Shown here: in pieces, positions 7,681 through 14,263 of the stretch
Numbering within the stretch: the first letter of the stretch is position 1
Layout: each line of letters starts with the position of its first letter
Assembly: GCA_021152595.1 (NCBI GenBank)
Contig: JAGKVC010000060.1
Location: forward strand, 1-16,716
Source: Clostridia bacterium
Lineage (GTDB): Bacteria > Bacillota > Clostridia > Oscillospirales > Ruminococcaceae
Length of the DNA: 16,716 nucleotides
Direction of reading: 5' to 3'
Notes under the pieces: generated by a model
What the model was told of the DNA's origin: nothing
Seen by the model: only the letters and a program-made list of their open reading frames with translations
The model's database searches: none
Translations under genes and position numbers: made by a program

Positions 7681-7914
7681 TTACTCGTTGATATAGGCTT
7701 CAATGAATTCAACGGCATCGCCGACGGTGCTGATCTTGTCAACGGCGTCGTCCTCGATTGCGATATCGAATTCCTCGGAGATCGTCTTCATCAGCAGTGT
7801 GATGTCGAGGGAATCTGCCTGAAGATCATCCACGAAATCTGCTTCCATTGTGATCTCGTCCTCATCGACATCGAGCTGATCGAGGATGATATCCTTGAGC
7901 TTTTCAAATACCAT
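7681..7914 (-). CDS. acpP: Acyl carrier protein (77 aa)
   Basis: ACP carries growing acyl chains on a 4'-phosphopantetheine arm. The attachment serine is Ser35 in LQADSLDITLLM, the canonical DSL motif at the start of helix II. The protein is short and very acidic, with the expected four-helix pattern and C-terminal VGDAVEFIEAYI. The start at 7914 (MVFEKLKDI) has GAGGAG 8 bases upstream; a longer reading from 7956 adds residues with no family match. No fatty-acid synthesis gene is nearby, so this is a stand-alone copy. It could be the main fatty-acid ACP or a dedicated one for another pathway; the DSLDITLL context looks like an ordinary fatty-acid ACP. It has its own strong promoter and shares a terminator with the anti-sigma gene. 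Confidence 0.94.
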   Translation of the reverse strand: MVFEKLKDIILDQLDVDEDEITMEADFVDDLQADSLDITLLMKTISEEFDIAIEDDAVDKISTVGDAVEFIEAYINE

Positions 7915-7988
7915 GTAATCCGCTCCTCTCTGTATGTGATTTGTTTCTGTGTACACATGCAGCCAGTTCTGCCGGTCACATCGTTTAT

Positions 7989-8017
7989 AGTATATCCGTT
8001 TGCAGAGAAAAGGTCAA
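7989..8017 (-). promoter_or_regulatory. SigA promoter of acpP
   Basis: On the minus strand TTGACC (8017-8012), 17 bases, then TATACT (7994-7989). The leader before acpP is about 70 bases. The 100 bases between this promoter and the gerAC-like stop codon hold no clear terminator. Confidence 0.85.
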
Positions 8018-8119
8018 TATCTTTTGGCAAAATTCGGCGTAAAACTTGCAGAACAAAAGCGAATCCGTTTTTGGCAGTTTGCACAATCACCACGAAAAAA
8101 TGACGAATTCACGCGGATT

Positions 8120-9028
8120 TTACCGGTTTATGGCGACGGAATACTCCGCGGATTGCAGCAGACCGCGCCAGTCTTCCTGCGAACAGTTCCGTGCCGCGGA
8201 AATCCCGCTCCGGATCGCATGCTCACGCAGAAACAGCAGATCTGCGCCGTGCATGGAGGCGGTTTCACGGAGCGCGGCTGTGAGCATTTCGGAGAGACGG
8301 CTTCCGGCAGCTTCGGTCAGCGGCGGCGCGGTGCGGATTGTACCCGTGATGCGGATATGCAGCGTGTCCGCCCCGGTGATTCCGATTTGCAGTGTGTCGG
8401 ATTCGAGCCGGTAGGTGATTCCGTCCGCCGCAAATGCAAAGGACTGTTTCCGCTTGCCGAGCAGCGCCAGACCGCGGCAGGCATCTTCTGAGAGCGTGCC
8501 GCAGCATCCGGATTCCGACCAGAGCGCAAGCGTCAGCCCGTCTGCATCTGCCGAACAGACCGCCGTAATGCCGGAGCCGCCCCACAGATCCGCAAGGACG
8601 GTATCGGCGGTGCGGTCGGGCAGCAGACCGGTTTCCGCAGCGGCAGCGAGCTGTTCCGGATCCGGCAGACTGCCGTCCCTGAGCAGACCGCAGGCATCCG
8701 CCGGAACGGCGAGAACCGCGCAGGTCGGGGCGAGCATCTGTGCCTGAAAATAGGATTCAAGCACACCGCAGGGATTCCCCGAGACCGCAAGCATGGTCAG
8801 ATGTCCGGTTGAGATTTCCGCGCCGGATGCATTCCGGAGCGCATCGGGCATTTGCAGCGCGGTCTCTGCCTCTGCGGAGATGATGCCTGTCTCCTGTGAA
8901 GTATGTGCGGCGAATTGCACCGGATATTCCGGATCGACCGCGAGAATATCGGGCAGCAGGCGTCTCCGGATATCGGTACAGCCGCAGAGCAGCAGCGCGG
9001 CGCAGAGCAGGATTTCCAATCGCTTCAT
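8120..9028 (-). CDS. GerAC-like spore germination lipoprotein (302 aa)
   Basis: The N-terminus is a lipoprotein signal, MKRLEILLCAALLLCGC, with Cys17 as the lipidated residue, followed by TDIRRRLLPDILAVD, which resembles the 'CWDxRELxxLxIVxGxGID' opening of Ger(x)C proteins. The C-terminal 65 residues (LSEMLTAALRETASMHGADL to the end) follow the GerAC pattern of an amphipathic helix, a G-A/V-D-hydrophobic turn and a Trp. It is shorter than typical GerAC (about 370) and diverged. GerA-type receptors sense nutrients in the spore inner membrane; the C subunit is the outer lipoprotein. The ATG overlaps the stop of the upstream GerAB-like gene (ATGA), with GGAGGG before it. A divergent lipoprotein of other function remains possible. 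Confidence 0.62.
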   Translation of the reverse strand: MKRLEILLCAALLLCGCTDIRRRLLPDILAVDPEYPVQFAAHTSQETGIISAEAETALQMPDALRNASGAEISTGHLTMLAVSGNPCGVLESYFQAQMLAPTCAVLAVPADACGLLRDGSLPDPEQLAAAAETGLLPDRTADTVLADLWGGSGITAVCSADADGLTLALWSESGCCGTLSEDACRGLALLGKRKQSFAFAADGITYRLESDTLQIGITGADTLHIRITGTIRTAPPLTEAAGSRLSEMLTAALRETASMHGADLLFLREHAIRSGISAARNCSQEDWRGLLQSAEYSVAINR

Positions 9029-9993
9029 GCAGATTCCCTCCGATCAAAAAGCAGGCTGTACAGTATGATTCCCCACGGGATCAATATGCCGAAGAGCAGA
9101 TGCAGCAGCCCCGTGACCGCCGCAGCCTGCGGAAGCAGCAGGAGCAGCGCGAGAAAAAAGAGATACGGCAGGAATGCCGCCGCAAGCATCCGGCGCTGCG
9201 TGTGCAGATGCGGCTTCGCAGTTTGCAGGCAGAATGTGATGCAGAGCGCACCGCAGCCAAAGGCGAGCAGCATCCAGAAGCCGTCCGTGCGGACTGCATC
9301 CGAGAGCGGCGTGCGCGCGAGCAGCAGAAAAAACGGATTTCCCTGAAACCTGCGCAGTCTGCCGTTCTGCATCGTCCCGAACAGCACGACGGCAGGCAGA
9401 AACAGGATCCGGAACGCCGCCCATGCATACGCACTTCGCTTTGCAGCGGATTCGGTCTGCTTCTGCAAGATCAGCGGAATCAGCGGCAGCTCACAGGCAT
9501 CCGCCCATTCCTGTGCAAAATGCGGCGCGGAATCGGGCGTATGCAGCAGAATCCGCTGTGCCGTCCCGATGCCGCTGACCGGCAGCAGGAGAAATCCGAA
9601 AGCCGCAAGGCAGAGCAAAAGCATCGCGGTTCTTGCGGCAGCGCGGTCATGCAGTGAAACGGTGCAGAGCAGCATGACAAGCAGCATCAGCAGGAGCGCT
9701 TTTGTATGCTGAAGCCGGAGCTGCAAGCAGAGCTGCCGGAGCCGCAAGGTCAGATATGCGCCCTCAAATGCCGCACAGAGCCGGAAGCCCCTTAGCAGCA
9801 TCGCCGGAATATGCAGGCGATGCCGGAAGTGCAGCAGCGGCAGAATCAGCGCCGCGTGCAGAGCCGCCGTCAGCATCATCTGCTTTGCCTCTGCCGCAGA
9901 AAATGCCGTACCGCAGCAGAAAAACGGAAACAGCCGCAGCAGGATCATCACGGCGGCACCCTGTACCGCGCTCCATTGCCCCTGTGTCTGCAT
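9025..9993 (-). CDS. GerAB-like membrane permease (322 aa)
   Basis: The protein is almost wholly hydrophobic, with about ten predicted membrane segments. The layout fits GerAB (amino-acid permease superfamily), the nutrient-binding subunit of GerA-type spore receptors: RLFPFFCCGTAF in helix 1, LSDAVRTDGFWMLLAFGCGA matching the GerAB 'ERIDxxFxxxW' segment, and a last helix ending PWGIILYSLLF. It is somewhat short (usual about 360). The next gene overlaps by four bases and looks like GerAC, which supports the call. No gerAA is present upstream, so the A subunit must be encoded elsewhere or is absent. Start 9993 has AAGGGGG upstream. A SigG-like promoter lies 30-60 bases before the gene, as expected for forespore expression. 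Confidence 0.62.
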   Translation of the reverse strand: MQTQGQWSAVQGAAVMILLRLFPFFCCGTAFSAAEAKQMMLTAALHAALILPLLHFRHRLHIPAMLLRGFRLCAAFEGAYLTLRLRQLCLQLRLQHTKALLLMLLVMLLCTVSLHDRAAARTAMLLLCLAAFGFLLLPVSGIGTAQRILLHTPDSAPHFAQEWADACELPLIPLILQKQTESAAKRSAYAWAAFRILFLPAVVLFGTMQNGRLRRFQGNPFFLLLARTPLSDAVRTDGFWMLLAFGCGALCITFCLQTAKPHLHTQRRMLAAAFLPYLFFLALLLLLPQAAAVTGLLHLLFGILIPWGIILYSLLFDRRESA

Positions 9994-10022
9994 ATGCGCG
10001 CCCCCTTTCCGGATATCGGGGA

Positions 10023-10052
10023 TAGTATGTCCGGATTTTCGTCAGGTATCCG
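10023..10052 (-). promoter_or_regulatory. Candidate SigG (forespore) promoter of the ger-like operon
   Basis: Minus strand: a -10 element CATACTA (10029-10023), identical to the preferred SigG/SigF -10, lies 17 bases from CGGATA (10052-10047), which keeps the ATA core of the SigG -35. Transcription would start about 10016, leaving a short leader before the ATG at 9993. No SigA boxes compete here. Confidence 0.5.
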
Positions 10053-10114
10053 CGGCACAATGCACAAAACGCCGCGCTGATTTTATGCAGAACGCCGAAC
10101 TTGTATGGTGTACC

Positions 10115-10143
10115 TTGCGCTTGCCCGTGTTATATGATATGAT
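10115..10143 (+). promoter_or_regulatory. SigA promoter of third LRR-dockerin gene
   Basis: TTGCGC (10115-10120), 17 bases, TATGAT (10138-10143). The -10 box is identical to that of the second LRR gene. The resulting leader is about 130 bases, three times those of the other two LRR genes. Confidence 0.7.
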
Positions 10144-10151
10144 AATAAAAT

Positions 10152-10253
10152 CAGCATACAATCTGTCACCGGCAGGATCCGGATCAGCGGCAATGATGCG
10201 CACATTGCGGGAAGCGGTTTCGGTCTGTCCGCCGGAGTCAACTGATTATGCTG
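10152..10253 (+). promoter_or_regulatory. Structured 5' leader of third LRR-dockerin gene
   Basis: The leader can fold into nested helices: CAGCATA (10152-10158) with TATGCTG (10247-10253), inside it CCGGC (10169-10173) with GCCGG (10231-10235), and a hairpin GCAATG (10190-10195) with CATTGC (10203-10208). The ribosome binding site (GAGAGGGG) follows just downstream. I recognise no named riboswitch. Confidence 0.4.
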
Positions 10254-10280
10254 AAACATGAATCGAGAGGGGAAAATTTC

Positions 10281-11468
10281 ATGAAAGCAAAGAGAGGCGC
10301 GGCGATGCTGTGCGCTGCCTGTCTGATCTGGACGGGCGCGGCAGCACTGCCGGCACCTGCGGCGGTCTGTGCCGCAGAGGAGGAAGCAGCACCGGTATTC
10401 GAGGGACTCAAATATGAGATCACCGACGGTGCAGTGACGATCACAGGCGTGACGGAGGATCTGGAAGGGGAGGTTACGGTCCCTGCGGAGATCGAAAAGC
10501 TGCCTGTGACAAAAATCGGGGCAGGCGCATTTCAGTTCAATACGAAAATTACAGCGGTGACACTGCCCGAAAGCGTCACGGAAATCGGCGCGGCAGCATT
10601 CAAGAGCTGCTTTGTGCTCAAGACGGTCACGCTGCCGTCCGGTCTGACCGAAATCGCGGACAACACCTTCCTGAAGAGCCGCAAGCTCGAAAGCATTGCG
10701 GTTCCGGAGCATGTGAAGCACATCGGCGAAATGGCGTTTGCAAATTGCGATTCGCTGGCAGATCTGACGCTGCCCGAGGGGCTCGAGACCGTCGGCGCGG
10801 ATGCGTTCCTGTATACGCCGTGGATGTATGCACAGCGCGAGAAGAATCCGTTTGTCGTGATCAATCATGTTCTGATTGACGGCAAGGCATGCAGCGGCGA
10901 TATCACGCTGCCATCGGATATCACGGTGATCGGTGAGGGCGCATTTGCATATAATCACGATATCATCAATGTGCTGATTCCGGAAACCGTCAAGGAGATC
11001 CGTGCGTACGGCATCTTCGACTGCAACCGTCTGGAGAGCGTCACGATCCTGAATCCCGATTGCGAGATTTATGATATGAAAGCGACGATTTCCAACAACT
11101 ATGCAAGACATGAGCCGTTCATGCTCGGTACGATCCGCGGCTTTGAGAATGCGGCAGCGCAGGCATACTGCGAAAAGTACGAGTACCCGTATGAGGTACT
11201 GAAGGCTGTGAAGGGCGATCTGGATCTGAACGGCAAGGTCAGCGCGGAGGATGCGCAGAGCGCGCTGAATTACTATGTGAAATCCATCGCAGGCAAAAAT
11301 CCCGAGCTGAATGATTTGCAGAAGGAGGGCGCGGATGTCAACGGCGACGGTGCGATCGACTCCGCCGATGCACAGCTCATCCTGCTGTATTATGTGAAGA
11401 ATACGATTGCAAATCACCCGACAGCATGGGAGGCGCTCACCGCAGAGAGCGGAGCGGAATCCGAATAA
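10281..11468 (+). CDS. Secreted BspA-like LRR protein with C-terminal dockerin, one-module form (395 aa)
   Basis: This is the smallest of the three paralogues in the window. It has a signal peptide (MKAKRGAAMLCAACLIWTGA, cut near VCAAE), LRR_5 repeats, a single T-x-W insert module at about residue 179 (TPWMYAQREKNPFVVINHVL, then IDGKACSG), and a dockerin from about residue 312 (loops DLDLNGKVSAED and DVNGDGAIDSAD). The module sits at nearly the same residue number as the first module of the other two proteins (179 and 174), so this may be close to the basic unit of the family. It shares the ILNPDCEIYD segment before the dockerin with the first protein. The ATG at 10281 follows GAGAGGGG and begins the signal peptide. 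It ends before a bidirectional terminator. Probable cellulosome or surface accessory protein; ligand unknown. Confidence 0.93.
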   Translation: MKAKRGAAMLCAACLIWTGAAALPAPAAVCAAEEEAAPVFEGLKYEITDGAVTITGVTEDLEGEVTVPAEIEKLPVTKIGAGAFQFNTKITAVTLPESVTEIGAAAFKSCFVLKTVTLPSGLTEIADNTFLKSRKLESIAVPEHVKHIGEMAFANCDSLADLTLPEGLETVGADAFLYTPWMYAQREKNPFVVINHVLIDGKACSGDITLPSDITVIGEGAFAYNHDIINVLIPETVKEIRAYGIFDCNRLESVTILNPDCEIYDMKATISNNYARHEPFMLGTIRGFENAAAQAYCEKYEYPYEVLKAVKGDLDLNGKVSAEDAQSALNYYVKSIAGKNPELNDLQKEGADVNGDGAIDSADAQLILLYYVKNTIANHPTAWEALTAESGAESE

Positions 11469-11476
11469 AACAGCAA

Positions 11477-11508
11477 AAACCGCGAGCCTTGAAAAAGGTT
11501 CGCGGTTT
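11477..11508. terminator. Bidirectional terminator between LRR gene and XRE regulator gene
   Basis: AAACCGCGAGCCTT (11477-11490) pairs with AAGGTTCGCGGTTT (11495-11508) with a single wobble. A-rich and T-rich flanks serve both converging genes. Confidence 0.9.
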
Positions 11509-11519
11509 CTGTCTGCGGA

Positions 11520-12029
11520 TCAGCTTTTATTCCGCGTCAGGATGAGACCTGTGACAGCGGCGATCAGGATCAGCGGCGCCGTTCTGACATAGACAAATTC
11601 GATGCCGTGCAGAATGGTACCTGCGGCGGCAAGCTCCGGATCCTCGTAATTCCAGTCCAGATACGAACTCCCCATCACATAGAAGATCACGAATCCGATG
11701 ATGAGGAGGACACAGATCAGAAGCAGGGACAGGCGGAGAATTTTCCGTCCGGCTGCTTTTTTCTCTGCAAGCTGCAAATTGATCACCTCGAGTTTCTCTG
11801 CGATTGCTTTCAGATCGTCCGGCTCCGTTTCCGGTACCTTTTCACCGAGCAGAACGCTGACCGGTGTTTCGAGTATCTCTGAAATGGAAACCAGCATGTC
11901 GGAATCGGGAACGGAAAGACCGCGTTCCCATTTGGAGACAGTCTGCCGCACGACATTGAGCTTTACGGCAAATTCCTCCTGCGAAAGACCTTTGCTTTTT
12001 CTGATGCTTTTTAAGTTTTCGTTCAGCAT
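11520..12029 (-). CDS. XRE-family regulator with two membrane helices (169 aa)
   Basis: Residues 1-62 are a Cro/CI-type helix-turn-helix (LNENLKSIRKSKGLSQEEFA, then VRQTVSKWERG and a VPDSDMLVSISEIL helix). After a charged linker (residues 70-98) come two hydrophobic segments, near residues 100-122 (ILRLSLLLICVLLIIGFVIF) and 148-164 (APLILIAAVTGLIL). Membrane-tethered XRE regulators of this layout are common in Firmicutes; they may pass an envelope state to promoters, but the target is not known. I chose 12029 because AAGGAGG lies 8 bases upstream and the HTH starts there; a longer reading from 12137 would run through the promoter. An inverted repeat over its own -35 region suggests autoregulation. 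Confidence 0.88.
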   Translation of the reverse strand: MLNENLKSIRKSKGLSQEEFAVKLNVVRQTVSKWERGLSVPDSDMLVSISEILETPVSVLLGEKVPETEPDDLKAIAEKLEVINLQLAEKKAAGRKILRLSLLLICVLLIIGFVIFYVMGSSYLDWNYEDPELAAAGTILHGIEFVYVRTAPLILIAAVTGLILTRNKS

Positions 12030-12053
12030 TGCGAAAACCTCCTTTCGCCCTTT

Positions 12054-12083
12054 ATTATACACCGGAGTCCCCCGTTGCGGCAA
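12054..12083 (-). promoter_or_regulatory. Promoter of the XRE regulator gene
   Basis: Minus strand: TTGCCG (12083-12078), 18 bases, then TATAAT (12059-12054), about 15 bases before the ribosome binding site. Confidence 0.75.
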
Positions 12084-12089
12084 GCAACG
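12073..12089. promoter_or_regulatory. Inverted repeat over the XRE promoter, possible operator
   Basis: CGTTGC (12073-12078), 5 bases, GCAACG (12084-12089). The repeat covers the -35 box of the regulator's own promoter, the usual place for an autorepressor site. No binding evidence exists in the sequence beyond symmetry and position. Confidence 0.4.
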
Positions 12090-12165
12090 CATGTTAACAT
12101 TTCCGCATTTACGCGGTTTTTTGCGCAATGCAAACAATCCTTAACATTCCGGCGGACAGTCAAAA

Positions 12166-12207
12166 TGCCATAGTCTCTCTGATTTGTCCGTCAGAGAAAC
12201 TATGGCA
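12166..12207 (-). terminator. Strong hairpin downstream of the PAP2 gene, probable terminator
   Basis: A 17-bp stem with one mismatch (12166-12182 with 12191-12207) closes an 8-base loop. In the minus transcript it lies about 34 bases after the PAP2 stop and is followed by a short TTTTG run, which is weak for an intrinsic terminator. It could also protect an mRNA 3' end. Confidence 0.6.
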
Positions 12208-12240
12208 TCCAAATTTGCAGCTATGAAATGTGATATGTCA

Positions 12241-12924
12241 TCAGCCGACGGTCTGCGCCTGCTTCTGCTTTTTCCGTGCAAGACGGCGTGCGCCTTCGCA
12301 GCCGTCCCAAGTCTTCTTGCGGAAGAGCTTATTGCAGATAGCCAGCGAGAGCAGAGCATAGCCGATGCCGAAGAGCATGCCGCCGAGGATATCGGTCGGA
12401 TAGTGGACATAGAGATACATGCGCGAGAATGCGACGAGCGCGGCAAGCACAAGTGCCGGAATGCCCCACTTGCGCTTCCACATGCAGATCGAGGTTGCAG
12501 CGGCAAAGGATGCCTGCGTATGTCCCGAGGGGAAAGCGAAGTCTGTCGGCGCCTTGACGAGAAGCTGGAGAACGGTTCTGCCCTCCGGCACAACGATTGC
12601 GCTGTCACGGACATAGAGCCGCTCGAGCGGATTGCCCTGAATGCCGATCATGGCAAGCGGATTGCCGTTTTCGAGCCAGAAGGGGCGCGGTCTTGCGATG
12701 AGATTCTTGAGAATCAGGTTGCCGCCGACGACGCAGAAGATCAGCGCGAATGCGGAGACATGCGCATATTTTCTGGTACGCTTGGGGATGAACAGCAGCA
12801 GTGTCAGGACGATCCAGAAGATGCCGCCGTCACCGAATTTTGTGATGATCGGCATAATCTTGTCCATGAGGCCGCTGCGGAGATTGTTTTGGATCCAGTT
12901 TAAGAATTGAAATTCCCAATCCAT
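12241..12924 (-). CDS. PAP2-family membrane phosphatase (227 aa)
   Basis: All three motifs of the acid-phosphatase/PAP2 family are present in order: KNLIARPRP (about residues 73-81, C1), PSGH (about 131-134, C2, with the catalytic His) and SRMYLYVHYPTDILGG (about 166-181, C3, with Arg, His and Asp). About six hydrophobic helices place it in the membrane. Family members remove phosphate from lipid phosphates such as undecaprenyl diphosphate (BcrC, PgpB) or phosphatidylglycerol phosphate; the substrate cannot be told from sequence alone. Recycling of undecaprenyl phosphate for the cell wall is the commonest role. The start at 12924 has GAAAGGA upstream. The gene is monocistronic, with a perfect TATAAT promoter and a downstream hairpin. 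The C-terminus is unusually basic (RRLARKKQKQAQ). Confidence 0.92.
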   Translation of the reverse strand: MDWEFQFLNWIQNNLRSGLMDKIMPIITKFGDGGIFWIVLTLLLFIPKRTRKYAHVSAFALIFCVVGGNLILKNLIARPRPFWLENGNPLAMIGIQGNPLERLYVRDSAIVVPEGRTVLQLLVKAPTDFAFPSGHTQASFAAATSICMWKRKWGIPALVLAALVAFSRMYLYVHYPTDILGGMLFGIGYALLSLAICNKLFRKKTWDGCEGARRLARKKQKQAQTVG

Positions 12925-12960
12925 TGTTTCAACATCCTTTCGGTTAGAATCGTAATTCCT

Positions 12961-12989
12961 ATTATAACATATAATTACCGGAAAAGCAA
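12961..12989 (-). promoter_or_regulatory. SigA promoter of the PAP2 gene
   Basis: Minus strand: TTGCTT (12989-12984), 17 bases, TATAAT (12966-12961). Between here and the terminator at 13160 are about 170 bases with no gene I can support. Confidence 0.82.
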
Positions 12990-13159
12990 TGGAAATCCGA
13001 AAAATACTTTGGGATGAAACCGGCTGAACTGAGCAGCGAACGGTTCAGCACGGTATGCTGAAGAAAGGCGAAGCAAAATGAAGCCGCGCACGGCGTGGTT
13101 ATAACACATATTTGCAGAAAAAGCAAGACGAGAGAATTACAAGTTTCTGCCGCAAAGAA

Positions 13160-13188
13160 AAAGCACCTGCCGGAAAGACAGGTGCTTT
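13160..13188 (-). terminator. Terminator of the lipoprotein gene
   Basis: A perfect 10-bp stem, AAAGCACCTG (13160-13169) with CAGGTGCTTT (13179-13188). In the minus transcript it starts 8 bases after the stop codon at 13197 and runs into TTTTTCTTT. Confidence 0.92.
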
Positions 13189-13196
13189 GTTTGTGT

Positions 13197-13907
13197 TCAG
13201 TGCTGATACAGATAGGCAAGCGTCAGCGGTGCATCCGCAGTTTTTTTCATGGTTTTCAGTGCTTCTGGATCGTCGGATGGTGTGAATGCAATCCAGAAGG
13301 AAGGCAGATCGGGGTATCCGCCGTCTGTATAATCCAGTACAAAATAATATGCAACGTAATTCAGTTTTACATTATCTTCCGTTGTGATCGTGCCTTCTTC
13401 CCGTAAAACCGGATAATTCAGAAATGTTGTTTCCTCAACAGAATCAACCGTCTTTTTGCTTGTATCAGATCTGGAACGATAGTATACAGAAATATATTTG
13501 TTTATTTTTTCATATAATGCATCTGCGGTTTTTGTCAGTGCGTCAGCATCCGTGCGCGTGATATCAGCAGAAGAATAAAGGCTGTCAAATCCGAAATAAA
13601 CCGGATCGCTCTCTGTTCCTCCCGTCCATAAGGTATAGCTCTTAAGTGCAGCGGGTGAGTCCATTTCCCATCCGGCAGAAATCGGCATTTCGATCCCCTG
13701 CCATTCATAGTATTCCACTTCCTGCTCTGCACTTTCTTCGGCAGAATCAGCCTTGGGAGCGGATTCCTCCTTTTCCGGAGCAGATTCCTCTTTCGCCGCA
13801 GAAGAAGTCTCCGCAGCCGGTGCGCTGCTTTCCGCGGTTGTGGCAGTGCTGCCGCATCCGGTCAGCAGGAGCGCAGCGAGACAAATAGCCGATACATGTT
13901 TTTTCAT
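13197..13907 (-). CDS. Secreted lipoprotein of unknown function (236 aa)
   Basis: A lipobox signal peptide (MKKHVSAICLAALLLTGC; Cys18 lipidated) is followed by a 45-residue low-complexity linker of Ala, Ser, Glu and Lys (AKEESAPEKEESAPKADS) and a folded domain from about residue 66: EYYEWQGIEMPISAGWEMDS, later SFWIAFTPSDDPE. The domain pattern (a short profile of the predicted-surface-protein kind, with 'I-P-x-x-W' and a late 'F.F.' strand) resembles small lipoproteins thought to bind or sense at the membrane, but I cannot name a family. Codon use is more A+T-rich than in neighbouring genes, which could mean recent arrival. The start has AGGAGG 8 bases upstream. It has its own very strong promoter and terminator, so it is a single-gene unit. 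Confidence 0.85.
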   Translation of the reverse strand: MKKHVSAICLAALLLTGCGSTATTAESSAPAAETSSAAKEESAPEKEESAPKADSAEESAEQEVEYYEWQGIEMPISAGWEMDSPAALKSYTLWTGGTESDPVYFGFDSLYSSADITRTDADALTKTADALYEKINKYISVYYRSRSDTSKKTVDSVEETTFLNYPVLREEGTITTEDNVKLNYVAYYFVLDYTDGGYPDLPSFWIAFTPSDDPEALKTMKKTADAPLTLAYLYQH

Positions 13908-13950
13908 TGTGATATCCTCCTAAGTGTTGTTTCAGATGATGTCGGAATGC

Positions 13951-13965
13951 GCCTGTCACACAGGC
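13951..13965 (-). promoter_or_regulatory. Small hairpin in the lipoprotein 5' leader
   Basis: A perfect GCCTGT-CAC-ACAGGC hairpin lies at about the first transcribed bases downstream of the promoter. A 5' hairpin of this sort can stabilise an mRNA; no T-tract follows, so it is not a terminator. Confidence 0.4.
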
Positions 13966-13976
13966 TTACGGAAAGC

Positions 13977-14005
13977 AGTATATCACAAAAAGTTAAAAAA
14001 GTCAA
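13977..14005 (-). promoter_or_regulatory. SigA promoter of the lipoprotein gene
   Basis: Minus strand: TTGACT (14005-14000), 17 bases rich in T runs, then TATACT (13982-13977). Confidence 0.87.
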
Positions 14006-14084
14006 GCAGCGCAGCAACGGAATATCGCAGACGTTGCAGGAAAAGTGAAATTTAGAAATTGCAGACAGATTTGTAGAATCGTTA

Positions 14085-14260
14085 GGAGTGAGAAGTGAGG
14101 AGTGAGGCGTTAAGGAGTCCCACGGACGGATTTGAAATAAGGAGGAGGTAGGAGGGAGCAGGGAGGAAAGATTTTTCTCTCTTTTCAAGATTCACCCCTC
14201 CTTCCTACTTTCTCCTTCCTCCTTTCTCCCTGTTTCAATAGCTCCTCACTTCTATTTTCT
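14085..14260 (-). repeat. Composite dispersed repeat, full copy
   Basis: Read on the minus strand from the bofA stop: GAAGTGAGGAG, then from 14232 a purine arm beginning CAGGGAGAAAGGAGGAAGGA, a centre, a pyrimidine arm to about 14139, a short hairpin GTCC-GTG-GGAC (14127-14117), then a tail TCCTTAACGCCTCACTCC and more CTCACTTCTCACTCC. The order is the same as in the copy at 5708-5892. AGAAGTGAGGAG near the start is the inverse of CTCCTCACTTCT in the tail, so the whole element can fold back. It fills most of the 356-base gap between bofA and the lipoprotein gene; the rest is the promoter and leader of the latter. Confidence 0.7.
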
Positions 14261-14263
14261 CCC

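Noticed and set aside
8896..9657. Plus-strand open frame opposite the gerAB-like gene
   Set aside because: It is highly charged and low in complexity, an antisense shadow of a membrane protein rich in Leu and Ala codons.
10083..11417. Long open frame on the minus strand across the third LRR-dockerin gene (also 3395-4516 and 2090-2689 minus across the other two)
   Set aside because: These mirror the regular LRR codon pattern of the real plus-strand genes. The products are rich in Cys, His and Arg with no domain, and the plus frames have signal peptides, dockerins, promoters and ribosome binding sites.
12103..12122. Possible plus-strand terminator CCGC-6-GCGG followed by T6
   Set aside because: The stem is only 4 bp and no plus-strand gene ends nearby. 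Too weak to list as a feature.
12962..13219. Minus-strand 85-codon frame between the PAP2 and lipoprotein genes
   Set aside because: It would overlap the lipoprotein terminator and the PAP2 promoter, and has no ribosome binding site. I found no family resemblance; the stretch is treated as intergenic.
14085..14260. CRISPR-like array suggested by repeated GTGAGGAGTGAG motifs
   Set aside because: The units are short, uneven and lack spacers of constant length. They belong to the dispersed fold-back repeat.
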